A DNA stretch of 64,000 bases from CAJXWH01 sp964343365 (GTDB lineage Bacteria; Pseudomonadota; Gammaproteobacteria; Arenicellales; UBA868): assembly GCA_964343365.1 (NCBI GenBank), contig CAYFJI010000002.1, positions 24,002-88,001 on the forward strand, read 5' to 3'. The stretch's first letter is position 1; the number at the start of each line of letters is the position of its first letter. The notes below the pieces were generated by a model. That model did no database searches. It saw nothing but the letters and a program-made list of their open reading frames with translations, and was not told the origin of the DNA. Made by a program: the position numbers and the translations under genes. Shown in pieces: positions 16,826 to 26,027 of the stretch.

Positions 16826-17899
16826 CTAACTGGCACGCCTTGGTTTCTTTTGTCTCGGTGTAAGGCGGGCAGTAACTAGGTATAACAGCAAGACCATAAG
16901 TGCACCCCAAAACAATAGCCAGTCAGGCCAATCAAAGACAGTGCCTAGGATACCGATAATTACTAGTCCGCAATGTATTATAACAAGTAGGGCAAGCGTC
17001 AAATTTTTTCCGAACCCTAAATCTAAAAAGAAATGATGGATATGGCCTCGGTCTGCAATCCAGAGTTTACGACCTTTTATGATTCTTTTGGTCATTACAC
17101 TCACTTCATCTAAGAAGGGTAATCCTATAATCCAAGGCACTGCACTTGGTTTGATCGCAGGTACTCCAAAATTCTCAACAGGCGCACCGCGTTGTGAAAG
17201 TTCGATTAAGAAGTATGCAACTATTAATCCAAGAAACATGCTGCCAGCATCGCCCATATAAACCTGTCTATCTCTACCGACAAAAGAAGGGTGATTGAAT
17301 AGCAAAAAGGTGGCAATAACAGTGATGAAAAGACTAATGAATAAAAAGTGCTCTTGCCCAACTTCATTATTTATTGACAAGAAAAGTAATGCACCAAGTG
17401 ATATTATTGTCACTAATGCAGCAAGACCATCATGTCCATCGATCATGTTGAACGCATTAATGATAGCGACAATAGCAATTACAGTGAGCCAGGGAGCGAA
17501 TACATTTAGCCCTTGTGAAGTACCAGTGCCAAATATATCACCTATGAAAAAAACTACTTTATCATCGAGAAAAACGAGCAGAGTCGCTATAACCATCTGT
17601 GTCATAAATTTAGCGCCAGCGGGGATATCTTGATGATCATCAAGTACTCCAACAACTAATAATGCTCCGATGCAGAAGAACAAAATACGGTACGATTCTA
17701 GGCCAATTGGAAAAAGCAGCATTGATAGTGGAAAGGAAATGCCCATGGCTATACCACCGATCAAAGGCACAGAGACATCATGGCGTTTTCGATCATTAGG
17801 TCTATCGACCAAGCCCACTTTCTTTGCGATAGGCGTTAGAAAGTACAACAGTAATCCACAAAGAGCGATGGCTATAAAGTAGGGTAGTATGATTTCCAC
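16826..17899 (-). CDS. wecA: Undecaprenyl-phosphate GlcNAc-1-phosphate transferase (WecA-like)
   Basis: This family-4 membrane transferase moves a sugar-1-phosphate, in WecA GlcNAc-1-P, from UDP-sugar to undecaprenyl phosphate, starting O-antigen or other envelope glycan synthesis. The 357-residue protein is highly hydrophobic with about eleven membrane segments. Diagnostic loops are VDRPNDRKRHDVSVPLIGG (near 32-50), LDDHQDIPAG (near 85), NAFNMIDGHDGLAA with the catalytic Asp residues (near 148), MGDAGSMFLG (near 215) and DRGHIHHFFLDLG (near 282). It stands alone, convergent with glpD. The sugar locus at 49-60 kb lacks its own initiating transferase and could depend on this one. Confidence 0.9.
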   Translation of the reverse strand: MEIILPYFIAIALCGLLLYFLTPIAKKVGLVDRPNDRKRHDVSVPLIGGIAMGISFPLSMLLFPIGLESYRILFFCIGALLVVGVLDDHQDIPAGAKFMTQMVIATLLVFLDDKVVFFIGDIFGTGTSQGLNVFAPWLTVIAIVAIINAFNMIDGHDGLAALVTIISLGALLFLSINNEVGQEHFLFISLFITVIATFLLFNHPSFVGRDRQVYMGDAGSMFLGLIVAYFLIELSQRGAPVENFGVPAIKPSAVPWIIGLPFLDEVSVMTKRIIKGRKLWIADRGHIHHFFLDLGFGKNLTLALLVIIHCGLVIIGILGTVFDWPDWLLFWGALMVLLLYLVTARLTPRQKKPRRAS

Positions 17900-17969
17900 G
17901 GTATATTTGTTCCTTACAGCCTAATTATCAAAGCAAACGGTAGCAATTGAAAGGGTAGGAGGCCTCTTT

Positions 17970-18659
17970 ATGTCTTATATATTTCCAGCACCAGCACAGT
18001 CAATATTGCCAATTCATGGCTCAAACGCGCTTTTTCCTATTCATCACATCTATTGTGTCGGGCGCAATTATTCCGATCATGCGATAGAAATGGGGCATGA
18101 TCCCAAGCGTGAAAATCCATTCTTTTTTCAGAAAAATGCAGATAATGTAGTCCATTCAGGTGCCGATTTTTTTTATCCTAGCAAATCGTCTGAAGTACAT
18201 CATGAGGTAGAGTTAGTTGTAGCTTTGGAACGTGGGGGCGTGAATATTGATTCTTTTGATACTGCTATGGATTCAATTTATGGATATGCGGTTGGTATAG
18301 ATATGACACGACGCGACTTACAAAGTGAACTCAAGAAAAGTGGAAGGCCTTGGGAAATTAGTAAAGCCTTTGATAATTCTGCACCATGTTCTGAAATTTA
18401 TCCAGTTAAAGAGATCGGTCATCCAGAAAGAGGGTATATTCGGCTTTATAAAAATGGTGTAGTTTGCCAAAACGGTGATCTATCTGAGATGATTTGGAAG
18501 ATTCCGGAGATAATAATCTGTTTGTCAGAGTTTTTTTCGTTATCGGCAGGAGATTTAATTTTTACTGGGACTCCAGCAGGAGTAGGCCCGGTCTGCCAAG
18601 GAGATATACTTTTCAGTGAAATTAAAGGAGTAGGAAGTTTTGAAGTATCGGTGATATGA
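17970..18659 (+). CDS. Fumarylacetoacetate hydrolase family protein
   Basis: This protein belongs to the single-domain FAH family, whose members cleave acylpyruvates such as fumarylpyruvate or decarboxylate oxaloacetate using a bound Mg2+. The 229-residue sequence has the YCVGRNYSDHAIEMG N-terminal motif, HHEVELVVALE supplying two metal-ligand glutamates (near residues 73-83), GIDMTRRDLQ with a ligand aspartate, the SKAFDNSAP segment and IFTGTPAGVGPV. Length suits the FAHD1/YcgM group. It stands between wecA and dgcA with no catabolic partner, so the physiological substrate cannot be set. An AGGAGG-like ribosome-binding site precedes the ATG. Confidence 0.88.
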   Translation: MSYIFPAPAQSILPIHGSNALFPIHHIYCVGRNYSDHAIEMGHDPKRENPFFFQKNADNVVHSGADFFYPSKSSEVHHEVELVVALERGGVNIDSFDTAMDSIYGYAVGIDMTRRDLQSELKKSGRPWEISKAFDNSAPCSEIYPVKEIGHPERGYIRLYKNGVVCQNGDLSEMIWKIPEIIICLSEFFSLSAGDLIFTGTPAGVGPVCQGDILFSEIKGVGSFEVSVI

Positions 18660-18790
18660 ATCCTAAGCATTAAACTCAGCTTGTGAAAACAAACTTGTAT
18701 ATGAAGGCTTTATGAAGGAGAATTTTCCTAAATATAAAACCAATCTATTGAAGCGGAACGGTTTTCGTTGACAAACCATTGAGCTAAATT

Positions 18791-19822
18791 ATGAACTATA
18801 TGTATAGACAAATAGAGCTAAGGAAACGGTATCCTCTTCAAATAAGCAGAGGATTGATTTCTGGTTCAACTAATCTTTACGTCCTGATCGATCGGGAAGG
18901 TTTTGTGGGAATAGGAGAGGCTGCGCCCGGATCGGGAGCCGAGACAGCGGAGATTTGCGAGCGACAGTTACAAAATTTCTTGGACGGTCAAGACATAATT
19001 TTAAGTCCTGTTGAGGCATGGGAAGAAGCTCGTTTATCTGGAGTAGCCATGTGTGCCTGGGCTGCTGTGGATGTAGCTATTTGGGACTTACTTGCTCAAC
19101 AAAGTAAACGACCTCTCTTTCAACTTCTAGGATTACCTCAGCGTTCAGTTCCAACATCTATTACTATTGGTATTATTAGTCCGGAATTGGTGCGAGAGCG
19201 TATTTCAGAAATATTAAATCGTACAAATGCAAAAAATCTGAAAATTAAGTTGGGCAATCCTGAGGGAATAGAGGTGGATAAAGCGATGTACGTTGAGGTC
19301 CAGAGAGCTATTGAAAATTTTGATGTTTCTCTTCGTGTTGATGCTAATGGTGGATGGTCCCTTTCCAATGCCATCAATATGATTAAGTGGTTAGCAGATC
19401 GAGAATGTGAATATGTTGAGCAACCCTTGAAACCTGAAGATGATGATCAATTGCCAAATCTTTACAGGAATAGGGCGTTACCAATTTTCGTTGATGAATC
19501 TTGTAATTTCTCATCAGATGTTGCGAAACTCGCTGAATGCGTTGATGGAGTGAATGTGAAATTAATGAAGTGTGGTGGCATTACTGAGGCAGTTCGTATT
19601 GTTTCTACTGCTCGCGCACATGGGCTGCAAACTATGATTGGTTGCATGGGAGAATCATCGATTGCGATTGCTGCTGGAGCATCAATAGGGTCTTTATTTG
19701 ATCATATTGATCTAGATTCGCATCTTAATTTAGATCCTGATCCTGCTGATGGTTTGTCATTAATTAATGGTGTAGTTTCGGTATCGGGTAAATTTGGTCA
19801 TGGAGCAAATTTAGTATGTTAA
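18791..19822 (+). CDS. dgcA: N-acetyl-D-glutamate racemase (enolase superfamily)
   Basis: DgcA interconverts N-acetyl-D- and N-acetyl-L-glutamate in the DgcN-DgcA route of D-glutamate use described in marine Proteobacteria. Older annotation calls such proteins L-Ala-D/L-Glu epimerases. The 343-residue protein has the muconate-lactonising enolase layout: a KIKLGN lysine motif near residue 150, DANGGWS near 181, EQPLKPED, VDESC near 236 and VKLMKCGGITEA with the second catalytic lysine. Its last bases overlap the dgcN start by seven. The pairing with a DUF1611 gene is the main reason for preferring DgcA over a dipeptide epimerase. Confidence 0.82.
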   Translation: MNYMYRQIELRKRYPLQISRGLISGSTNLYVLIDREGFVGIGEAAPGSGAETAEICERQLQNFLDGQDIILSPVEAWEEARLSGVAMCAWAAVDVAIWDLLAQQSKRPLFQLLGLPQRSVPTSITIGIISPELVRERISEILNRTNAKNLKIKLGNPEGIEVDKAMYVEVQRAIENFDVSLRVDANGGWSLSNAINMIKWLADRECEYVEQPLKPEDDDQLPNLYRNRALPIFVDESCNFSSDVAKLAECVDGVNVKLMKCGGITEAVRIVSTARAHGLQTMIGCMGESSIAIAAGASIGSLFDHIDLDSHLNLDPDPADGLSLINGVVSVSGKFGHGANLVC

Positions 19823-20841
19823 AGCCAGAACATTCACTAATCATTCACTTTGATGATCAAATGGGGAAACGGAATGGGAAAATGGGCCATGGTGTTATAC
19901 GTTTTTCATCTAACTCAATAGTAGGATGTGTCGACAAAGACAGTTATGGGAAGAGCGTCCAGGATGTTTTGGGTTACGGACCTCATTCACCAGTCGTTAA
20001 AGATGTTTCTGAATCGCTAGGCTTGGGTGGTAACGTGCTAGTGCTTGGCATGGCACCATCCGGTGGAAGATTGCCTCCATATATGTTTGACGAAGTTGAT
20101 CGTGCTGTTGAGGGAGGCCTGTCTATCATAAATGGATTACACGAACCCCTGACCAACCGATATCCGGAACTGCAAAAAAAACAGTGGATTTGGGATATCA
20201 GAAAAGAACCGAAAAATCTGGGTATCGCAAGCGCACGCGCGGCTTTTTTGCGAAATCGGCGGTTGCTAATGGTTGGAACAGATATGGCGATTGGGAAAAT
20301 GACTTCAGGTATTAAAATCTGGGAAGAAGCATTGGAAAGAGGTATTAACGCTAAATTCTTAGCTACCGGCCAGATAGGGATTTGTATAAGTGGTAGCGGT
20401 ATAGCACTAGACTCGATACGAGTTGATTATGCTTGTGGCGCTGTAGAGAAAATGGTTCTTGATAATTCAGATGCAGAGCTTCAAATCATTGAAGGGCAGG
20501 GTTCTATTATTCATCCTGGGAGCACTTCGACACTTCCTTTATTGAGAGGCAGTTGCCCTACTCATTTGGTGCTTTGCCATCGAGCAGGAAGCAATCGGCT
20601 GGCAGATCACGATATTAGATTTCCTCCACTCTCTCAATTGATAAGTCTCTATGAAGATATTGCATCAGCTTGTGGAGGATTTCCTAAACCGCGCACGGTT
20701 GGTATAGCTTTAAATACGTCTATGCTGAAAGATAGCCATGCCGATGATGCGATAGCCAGATTTTCTCAGGAAACTGGGCTTCCTGTTGTCGATCCTTTGC
20801 GTGGTAGCGTGCAGTTTTTAGTTGATGCAATATTGGAATAG
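19816..20841 (+). CDS. dgcN: D-glutamate N-acetyltransferase (DUF1611)
   Basis: DgcN, of the DUF1611 family, acetylates D-glutamate to N-acetyl-D-glutamate, which DgcA then racemises. The 341-residue protein shows the family pattern: LVLGMAPSGGRLPP near residues 75-88, SIINGLHEPL, the nucleotide-binding-like MVGTDMAIGKMTSG near 153-166, LATGQIGICISGSGI, IEGQGSIIHPGS and TRLVLCHRAG-type residues near 250. It starts inside the end of dgcA (seven-base overlap), so translation is coupled. No LysR-type DgcR regulator is adjacent. Cells using peptidoglycan-derived D-glutamate from seawater are a plausible setting, which is inference. Confidence 0.82.
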   Translation: MLKPEHSLIIHFDDQMGKRNGKMGHGVIRFSSNSIVGCVDKDSYGKSVQDVLGYGPHSPVVKDVSESLGLGGNVLVLGMAPSGGRLPPYMFDEVDRAVEGGLSIINGLHEPLTNRYPELQKKQWIWDIRKEPKNLGIASARAAFLRNRRLLMVGTDMAIGKMTSGIKIWEEALERGINAKFLATGQIGICISGSGIALDSIRVDYACGAVEKMVLDNSDAELQIIEGQGSIIHPGSTSTLPLLRGSCPTHLVLCHRAGSNRLADHDIRFPPLSQLISLYEDIASACGGFPKPRTVGIALNTSMLKDSHADDAIARFSQETGLPVVDPLRGSVQFLVDAILE

Positions 20842-20864
20842 TAAATGTTTCGATGAGTTATTAT

Positions 20865-20879
20865 TACCCTTTAAGGGTA
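20865..20879. promoter_or_regulatory. 15-bp perfect palindrome upstream of citramalate synthase
   Basis: TACCCTTTAAGGGTA is a palindrome with 7-bp arms around one base, between the dgcN stop and the cimA start (85 bp before it). No T tract follows, so it is not an intrinsic terminator, and the site suits an operator for cimA. The binding protein is unknown. Confidence 0.35.
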
Positions 20880-20963
20880 TGAGCTTAACTTAACTAGTGT
20901 TGGAAGATATGGAGATATGAGTACAATTAGTTTGAAAAATTACTTCTGGAATTTGTCTTGATC

Positions 20964-22526
20964 ATGCGGGACAGTCGAATCCAATTAATGGATACAACGC
21001 TACGTGACGGAGAGCAGACTCAAGGGGTTTCTTTTTCTCCTGATGAGAAAGTTAACATTGCTAGAGCGTTACTCCAGAGTCTCAAAGTAGATCGAATCGA
21101 AATAGCGTCCGCTGGTGTTTCGCATGGTGAAAAGGAAGCGGTTACTCAGATTCATAAGTGGGCATCGCAGCTTGGTTTTCTAGAGAAAGTAGAAGTTTTA
21201 GGTTTCGTGGATTTCACAAGAAGTGTCGACTGGATTGTGGATACTGGTGGTCGAGTTCTCAATCTTTTGACGAAAGCTAGTGAAAGACATTGCAGAGTTC
21301 AGCTTCGAAAAACATTGGACCAACATTTAAGTGATATAGATCAAACGGTATCTTATGCGAGAGAAAATAATCTTCTTGTTAATGTTTACTTGGAAGATTG
21401 GTCAAATGGCTATCGAGATAGTCGTGATTATGTTTATAAAATGGTTGATTTTCTGAATAGAATCGAAGTTGCTCATGTGATGTTGCCCGACACTTTGGGC
21501 GTTTTTAGCCCTAAGGAAGTTTATGCTAGCGTGGGTGATATGTGTACTCGTTTCCCAAAGCTTAAATTCGATTTTCATCCTCATAACGATTATGGTTTAG
21601 CGACGGCTAATGCTATGGCTGCTGTAGAAGCTGGAGTATCGACTATTCATGTGACTTTAAATTGTTTGGGGGAGCGCGCGGGAAATGTATCTCTTGCGGA
21701 AGTAGCGGTGGTTTTGCGCGATAAACTTGACATGGAAATCAATGTTGATGAATCAAAAATTCATGATCTTAGTCAGATGGTAGAAAATTTTTCGGGAAAA
21801 AGAGTATCAGCTAATGCTCCTATTATTGGATCAGACGTTTTTACACAGACGAGTGGTATTCATGCAGATGGCGATAAAAAGGGCGGGTTATACAAAACTA
21901 ATTTAAACCCAGAGAGGTTTGGCCGAAAACATAGCTATGCTTTAGGTAAGATGAGTGGTCGAGCATCCCTTTTAAAAAATCTTGAAGAGTTGGGAGTCGA
22001 ACTTTCTTCCGAGAATCAAGATAAAGTTTTGAAGAAAATTATAGACATTGCTGATACGAAAGCGGTTATTACAAGGGAGGATCTACCATTTATTATTGCC
22101 GATATTTTAGAAAGTCGTGAATCCCAGCATGTTGAGCTCATCAGTTGCTCCATTAGCAGTGGTTTTGATACTGAGTCGACCGCTAGTGTTCGAGTACGAA
22201 TAGGTGAAACCATCCACAAGATCTCAGGATCTGGAAACGGAGGATTCGATGCGTTTAACAACGCTATGAAAAAGGTTTTAGATTCGGATATATTCCGATT
22301 CCCAGAGCTTACAGATTTTGAGATTCGTATACCTAAAGGTGGAAACACTAATGCTTTGACAGAATGTTTTATTACTTGGAACGATGGTCAACGGACATTT
22401 CGAACGCGAGGAGTCCATGCTAATCAGGTTTTCGCTGGAGTGAATGCTACCGTGCGAATGCTAAACATAAAACACTCTAAAACTAACGGTGAGCAAAATT
22501 TAGGACCTCTTCAACGACCTGAATAA
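20964..22526 (+). CDS. cimA: (R)-citramalate synthase, Leptospira type
   Basis: This enzyme condenses pyruvate and acetyl-CoA to (R)-citramalate, opening the threonine-independent isoleucine route. The 520-residue protein has the HMGL-like TIM barrel with TLRDGEQTQG (catalytic Arg14-Asp15), metal ligands in HPHNDYGL, NCLGERAGN, then a linker and a C-terminal LeuA-type regulatory domain (about 395-510). Long blocks match Leptospira interrogans CimA from memory, including NVYLEDWSNG and the DVFTQT-x-G-x-HADGDKKG segment. The three pyruvate-selecting residues recalled for that enzyme (Leu81, Leu104, Tyr144) are conserved here as Leu79, Leu102 and Tyr142. ATG 20964 is preferred to TTG 20958. Isopropylmalate synthase is the alternative. 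Confidence 0.85.
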   Translation: MRDSRIQLMDTTLRDGEQTQGVSFSPDEKVNIARALLQSLKVDRIEIASAGVSHGEKEAVTQIHKWASQLGFLEKVEVLGFVDFTRSVDWIVDTGGRVLNLLTKASERHCRVQLRKTLDQHLSDIDQTVSYARENNLLVNVYLEDWSNGYRDSRDYVYKMVDFLNRIEVAHVMLPDTLGVFSPKEVYASVGDMCTRFPKLKFDFHPHNDYGLATANAMAAVEAGVSTIHVTLNCLGERAGNVSLAEVAVVLRDKLDMEINVDESKIHDLSQMVENFSGKRVSANAPIIGSDVFTQTSGIHADGDKKGGLYKTNLNPERFGRKHSYALGKMSGRASLLKNLEELGVELSSENQDKVLKKIIDIADTKAVITREDLPFIIADILESRESQHVELISCSISSGFDTESTASVRVRIGETIHKISGSGNGGFDAFNNAMKKVLDSDIFRFPELTDFEIRIPKGGNTNALTECFITWNDGQRTFRTRGVHANQVFAGVNATVRMLNIKHSKTNGEQNLGPLQRPE

Positions 22527-22558
22527 GATATTATTTATTTAGTCGTAAGTATCTATAC

Positions 22559-23665
22559 TTATGATGACGATAATTGATTGAGTTGATCTGCTACCCTGTC
22601 ACCGAATTCGGAAGTACTTATAATTTTTTCATTCTGTTTGTATTTTGAAAGATCAGCGGTGGTGAAGCCGTGAGAGAAGACTGATCGCATAGCACTCCAA
22701 AGGTTTTTTGCTTCTTTTTCCATACCAAAACTCATCTCAATCATCATAGCGACAGAGCCGATCATAGAATAAGGATTGGCGACTGCTTTGCCTGCTATGT
22801 CAGGAGCAGATCCATGAGATGGTTCATAATATGATTTTTTAGGGCCGACACACGCTGATGGCATTAATCCCAAAGAGCCTAGGATGCCGCCACCTTGATC
22901 GCTTAGAATATCACCAAACATATTTTCCATGACCATAACGTCAAATTGCTTGGGATCAAGGCATAAATAGGTCGCAGCAGCATCCACTAGAACGTTTACA
23001 ATTTCCACGTCTTGATATTCCAGGTTTACTTCATCTACTATTTCGTTCCAAAGGACACTTGATTTCAAAACATTACTTTTGTGAACATTGTGAAGTTTCT
23101 TCTTTCGTTTCTGGGCAAGTTTAAAAGCAATTCTTAATACCCTCCGTATTTGATTCTCATTATATTCGAGGGTTTCATGCACAAATCGGAGTCCGTTTGC
23201 GTCGATACCTCTCTCCTTACTTCCAAAATATAGTCCCCCGACTAATTCTCTAATAATGATGATATCAATACCATCACCCACAATTTCAGATTTTAGTGGA
23301 GAAAAATGGGCAAGTTCTTTTGGAAGATAGACAGGACGGAAGTTAGCAAATGTGTCATAGCGTCGTCGCATGGGCAGTAATGCGCCTCGCTCGGGTTGTT
23401 GATCGATAGGGATTTGCTTGGATTCTTCATGACTAAGTCCGATTGGCCCTTTTAAAATCGCATCAGAACTATCGCAGAGTTCAATTGTTTCTCTTGGAAA
23501 GGCGGCTCCAGTATCGAAATATGCCTGTGCTCCGAAAGGCGCTTCGATTAACTCAAAATTTACTTTGTTTCTTTTAGCTATTAGGCGGAGTATTTTTAGA
23601 GCTTCATCAGTAATTTCAGGGCCAATTCCATCGCCTGCTAGAATAGCTATTTTATATTTTTCCAT
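22559..23665 (-). CDS. leuB: 3-isopropylmalate dehydrogenase family (LeuB-like)
   Basis: LeuB oxidatively decarboxylates 3-isopropylmalate in leucine synthesis, and the same enzyme can act on 3-methylmalate in the citramalate route to isoleucine. The 368-residue protein has AILAGDGIGPEITDEAL at the N-terminus, the substrate-binding LLPMRRRYDTFANFRP segment, RELVGGLYFG (near 140), the catalytic lysine in VHKSNVLKSS, MENMFGDILSDQGGGILGSLGLMPSA (near 245-270) and EPSHGSAPDIAGKAVANP. Length is typical. It converges on cimA with 32 bp between stops. leuC and leuD are absent from the window. Confidence 0.92.
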   Translation of the reverse strand: MEKYKIAILAGDGIGPEITDEALKILRLIAKRNKVNFELIEAPFGAQAYFDTGAAFPRETIELCDSSDAILKGPIGLSHEESKQIPIDQQPERGALLPMRRRYDTFANFRPVYLPKELAHFSPLKSEIVGDGIDIIIIRELVGGLYFGSKERGIDANGLRFVHETLEYNENQIRRVLRIAFKLAQKRKKKLHNVHKSNVLKSSVLWNEIVDEVNLEYQDVEIVNVLVDAAATYLCLDPKQFDVMVMENMFGDILSDQGGGILGSLGLMPSACVGPKKSYYEPSHGSAPDIAGKAVANPYSMIGSVAMMIEMSFGMEKEAKNLWSAMRSVFSHGFTTADLSKYKQNEKIISTSEFGDRVADQLNQLSSS

Positions 23666-23691
23666 AGGTTTTTTCTTAGCTTTTGTTGTTT

Positions 23692-24477
23692 TTATCCTGT
23701 GCTACTTTTACGATGATTACGAACGACTTCCCAGGCTCGTTGAATTTCTTTGGTTTTGTCAGTCGCAAGCTTAATCATTTCTTCTGGCAAGCCTTTTGAT
23801 ACTAATTTATCTGGGTGATGCCTGCTCATTAGACGCCGGTAAGCAGTTTTAATATTCGCGTCACTCGCTTCAGGTTTAACACCGAGGACTTGATATGCAT
23901 TTTCCAATGACTTTTCTTGGTTAGTGGAATTATAATCAGTGCCTCGGATGAAATTGATTAGTCGCTCTACTTGGTTAGAGTCAAAGCCGAGCACTTGCGC
24001 TGAGTAAAGTAGAATCTGATTTTCTGCTGGATCAACCTGGCCGTCTGCTAATGCCGCTTGGACCTGTATTTCCAAAAACATCCTAAGTAGGGTAACTCTT
24101 CGATGACACTCTCGTTTAAATTGTTCCAATACCTCATCGAGAGGAAAGTCAGATTGCTTGCCTTTTTCAAAAAGGCTAATTGCTGCTTCACATTGGGACG
24201 TTGTTAGTTGCATTTGAGTCATTAGAGCCTTTGCAGCTTGGATTTCTTTTGCTGAAACATGGCCGTCTGATTTTGCCAAATGACCCATTACCGAAAATGT
24301 GGCGGTAAAAAAAGCTGCTTGAGTTCTTTCTTGATTTCCGGGAAGGAATCCCGCTGATCCTTGACGTTTCCTTCGAGCGTCAAATTGATGACCAACTGAG
24401 CTACCCAGTAGTGCTCCTAATGGCCCACCGAGCATAAATCCAACTGTTCCGCCTATAAGTTTGCCCCACCATGCCAT
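23692..24477 (-). CDS. djlA: Co-chaperone DjlA (TerB and J domains)
   Basis: DjlA is an inner-membrane J-domain protein that stimulates DnaK. The 261-residue protein begins with a glycine-rich membrane segment (about residues 5-30, with repeated small-residue motifs as in DjlA), followed by a TerB-like helical domain (about 50-170, MGHLAKSDGHVSAKEI and ALADGQVDPAENQ being its paired acidic repeats), and a C-terminal J domain (about 192-255) with the essential motif in MSRHHPDKL. Domain order and length match the family. It follows leuB on the same strand with a 26-bp gap to leuB, in the order djlA then leuB. Confidence 0.93.
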   Translation of the reverse strand: MAWWGKLIGGTVGFMLGGPLGALLGSSVGHQFDARRKRQGSAGFLPGNQERTQAAFFTATFSVMGHLAKSDGHVSAKEIQAAKALMTQMQLTTSQCEAAISLFEKGKQSDFPLDEVLEQFKRECHRRVTLLRMFLEIQVQAALADGQVDPAENQILLYSAQVLGFDSNQVERLINFIRGTDYNSTNQEKSLENAYQVLGVKPEASDANIKTAYRRLMSRHHPDKLVSKGLPEEMIKLATDKTKEIQRAWEVVRNHRKSSTG

Positions 24478-24567
24478 TTTCGAATTCTCTAGTTTTTAGT
24501 TTAAGTTGGATGACTAATTGTACGCGACTGAAGAAACAGTTTGCCAAATTTCGAATCTTAATCGCAT

Positions 24568-25947
24568 CTAAGGTGTTAGCTGAGATTTTCGTCCACCGCG
24601 TAATGTTACTAGCTCTTCAGCTGCAGTAGGGTGTATAGCAACCGTGTTATCAAAGTCTGATTTGCAGGCTCCCATAGTGACTGCGACGGCAAACCCTTGA
24701 ATTAACTCATCTGCGGAGTCTCCTATAACGTGACATCCTAATATTTTTTGCTCTGAGCCGACTGTGATTAATTTTATGAATGTGGGTAATTTTTGCTGAA
24801 GAGGCCCATAGAATATATTGGTAAATCGCGATTCATAAATCTTTACCTCATCACAGCCAAACTGAGAAACAGCTTCTTGTTCTGTAATACCTACGGTGCC
24901 TATTGGCGGATGCGAAAAAATGACGCTGGGTATATTCTCGTAGCTAAGCTTAGCATTGGTTTGATTTCCGAAAATTCTATCAGCGAGCTTTCTGCCTGCG
25001 GCAATTGCTACGGGTGTTAGATTATTTTTTCCAGTAACATCGCCTACCGCATAAATTCCTTCAACATTTGTGTTTTGATATTTGTCTACAATTACATGGT
25101 CATTAAAGTCAGTTTTGATCCCGGCTGTCTTCAAGTTAAGGTCCTGAACATTTGGATCTCTTCCGATAGCCCATATTAGCTTATCAAAAGGCCCATGTTT
25201 TTTTTGATTAGATTCCACATATATCTTATCAGTTGAATCGCGTCGAACTTTTTTCACGTTTGTTTCAGGGACGATATCGATTCCATTTTTCGACATTAGT
25301 TCCATGATGCTTTGTTGAAGAAGTAAATCAAAGTTAGACAAAAGAGTTTGTTTTCGAATTAACATGGTGACTTTACTTCCTAGAGAATTTAGGACACCAG
25401 CAAATTCAGTGGCGATGTAGCCAGATCCAACAATCAATACATTGGTTGGTTGTTGTTGTAAATCAAAAAATCCGTCACTGCTAATGCCGAAATGAGAGCC
25501 TTCAATTTTTGGAATTTTGGGTATTCCGCCGGTCGCTATCAAGATATGATTTGCTTCGATTAGGTCTGGACCCACAAAAACTTGGTGCGCATTATCAGAA
25601 AAAGATGCCCACCCTTTTATCACGTCTACTCCAGATGATACTAAATTCTTGTGGTATATACTATTAAGCCGTTTTACATAGGTATCGCGTCGTTCTTTTA
25701 ATGTGTACCAATCAAATTCTTTTTGGTATATATCAAAACCATATTCGTTTGCATGATTTAGTGTTTCCCTTATTCTGGAGGCATTCCACATCACTTTTTT
25801 TGGGACACAACCGACGTTGACACAAGTTCCGCCAAGTTTGCCACTCTCCACAAGCGCAACTCTAGTTCCGTATTCAGCAGCTCTACGGGCCATAGCAATG
25901 CCACCGCTACCACCTCCTATTACAAGCAGATCATATTTGTTTTTCAT
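24568..25947 (-). CDS. gor: Glutathione-disulfide reductase
   Basis: Gor reduces glutathione disulfide with NADPH through FAD and a redox-active disulfide. The 459-residue protein has an N-terminal FAD fold (LLVIGGGSGGIAMARRAA), the redox disulfide in GGTCVNVGCVPKKVMW (near 40-55), an NAD(P)H-binding GSGYIATEFAG near 175, IYAVGDVTGKNNLTPVAIAAGR (near 295) and the C-terminal HPTAAEELVTL carrying the catalytic His-Glu pair. Residues after the glycine motif suggest NADPH use, but that was not tested. It is divergent from the prlC gene. Confidence 0.93.
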   Translation of the reverse strand: MKNKYDLLVIGGGSGGIAMARRAAEYGTRVALVESGKLGGTCVNVGCVPKKVMWNASRIRETLNHANEYGFDIYQKEFDWYTLKERRDTYVKRLNSIYHKNLVSSGVDVIKGWASFSDNAHQVFVGPDLIEANHILIATGGIPKIPKIEGSHFGISSDGFFDLQQQPTNVLIVGSGYIATEFAGVLNSLGSKVTMLIRKQTLLSNFDLLLQQSIMELMSKNGIDIVPETNVKKVRRDSTDKIYVESNQKKHGPFDKLIWAIGRDPNVQDLNLKTAGIKTDFNDHVIVDKYQNTNVEGIYAVGDVTGKNNLTPVAIAAGRKLADRIFGNQTNAKLSYENIPSVIFSHPPIGTVGITEQEAVSQFGCDEVKIYESRFTNIFYGPLQQKLPTFIKLITVGSEQKILGCHVIGDSADELIQGFAVAVTMGACKSDFDNTVAIHPTAAEELVTLRGGRKSQLTP

Positions 25948-26027
25948 AGCATTAGTACCACCCAGGGAAAGTACCTGTTATTATGTCGTTCAAATCTATA
26001 ATGCGCCGTACAGTGGAAGTTCAGAAG

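Noticed and set aside
18769..18797. TTGACA and TATGAA as a promoter for dgcA
   Set aside because: The -10 would overlap the start codon, requiring a leaderless transcript; too weak to list.
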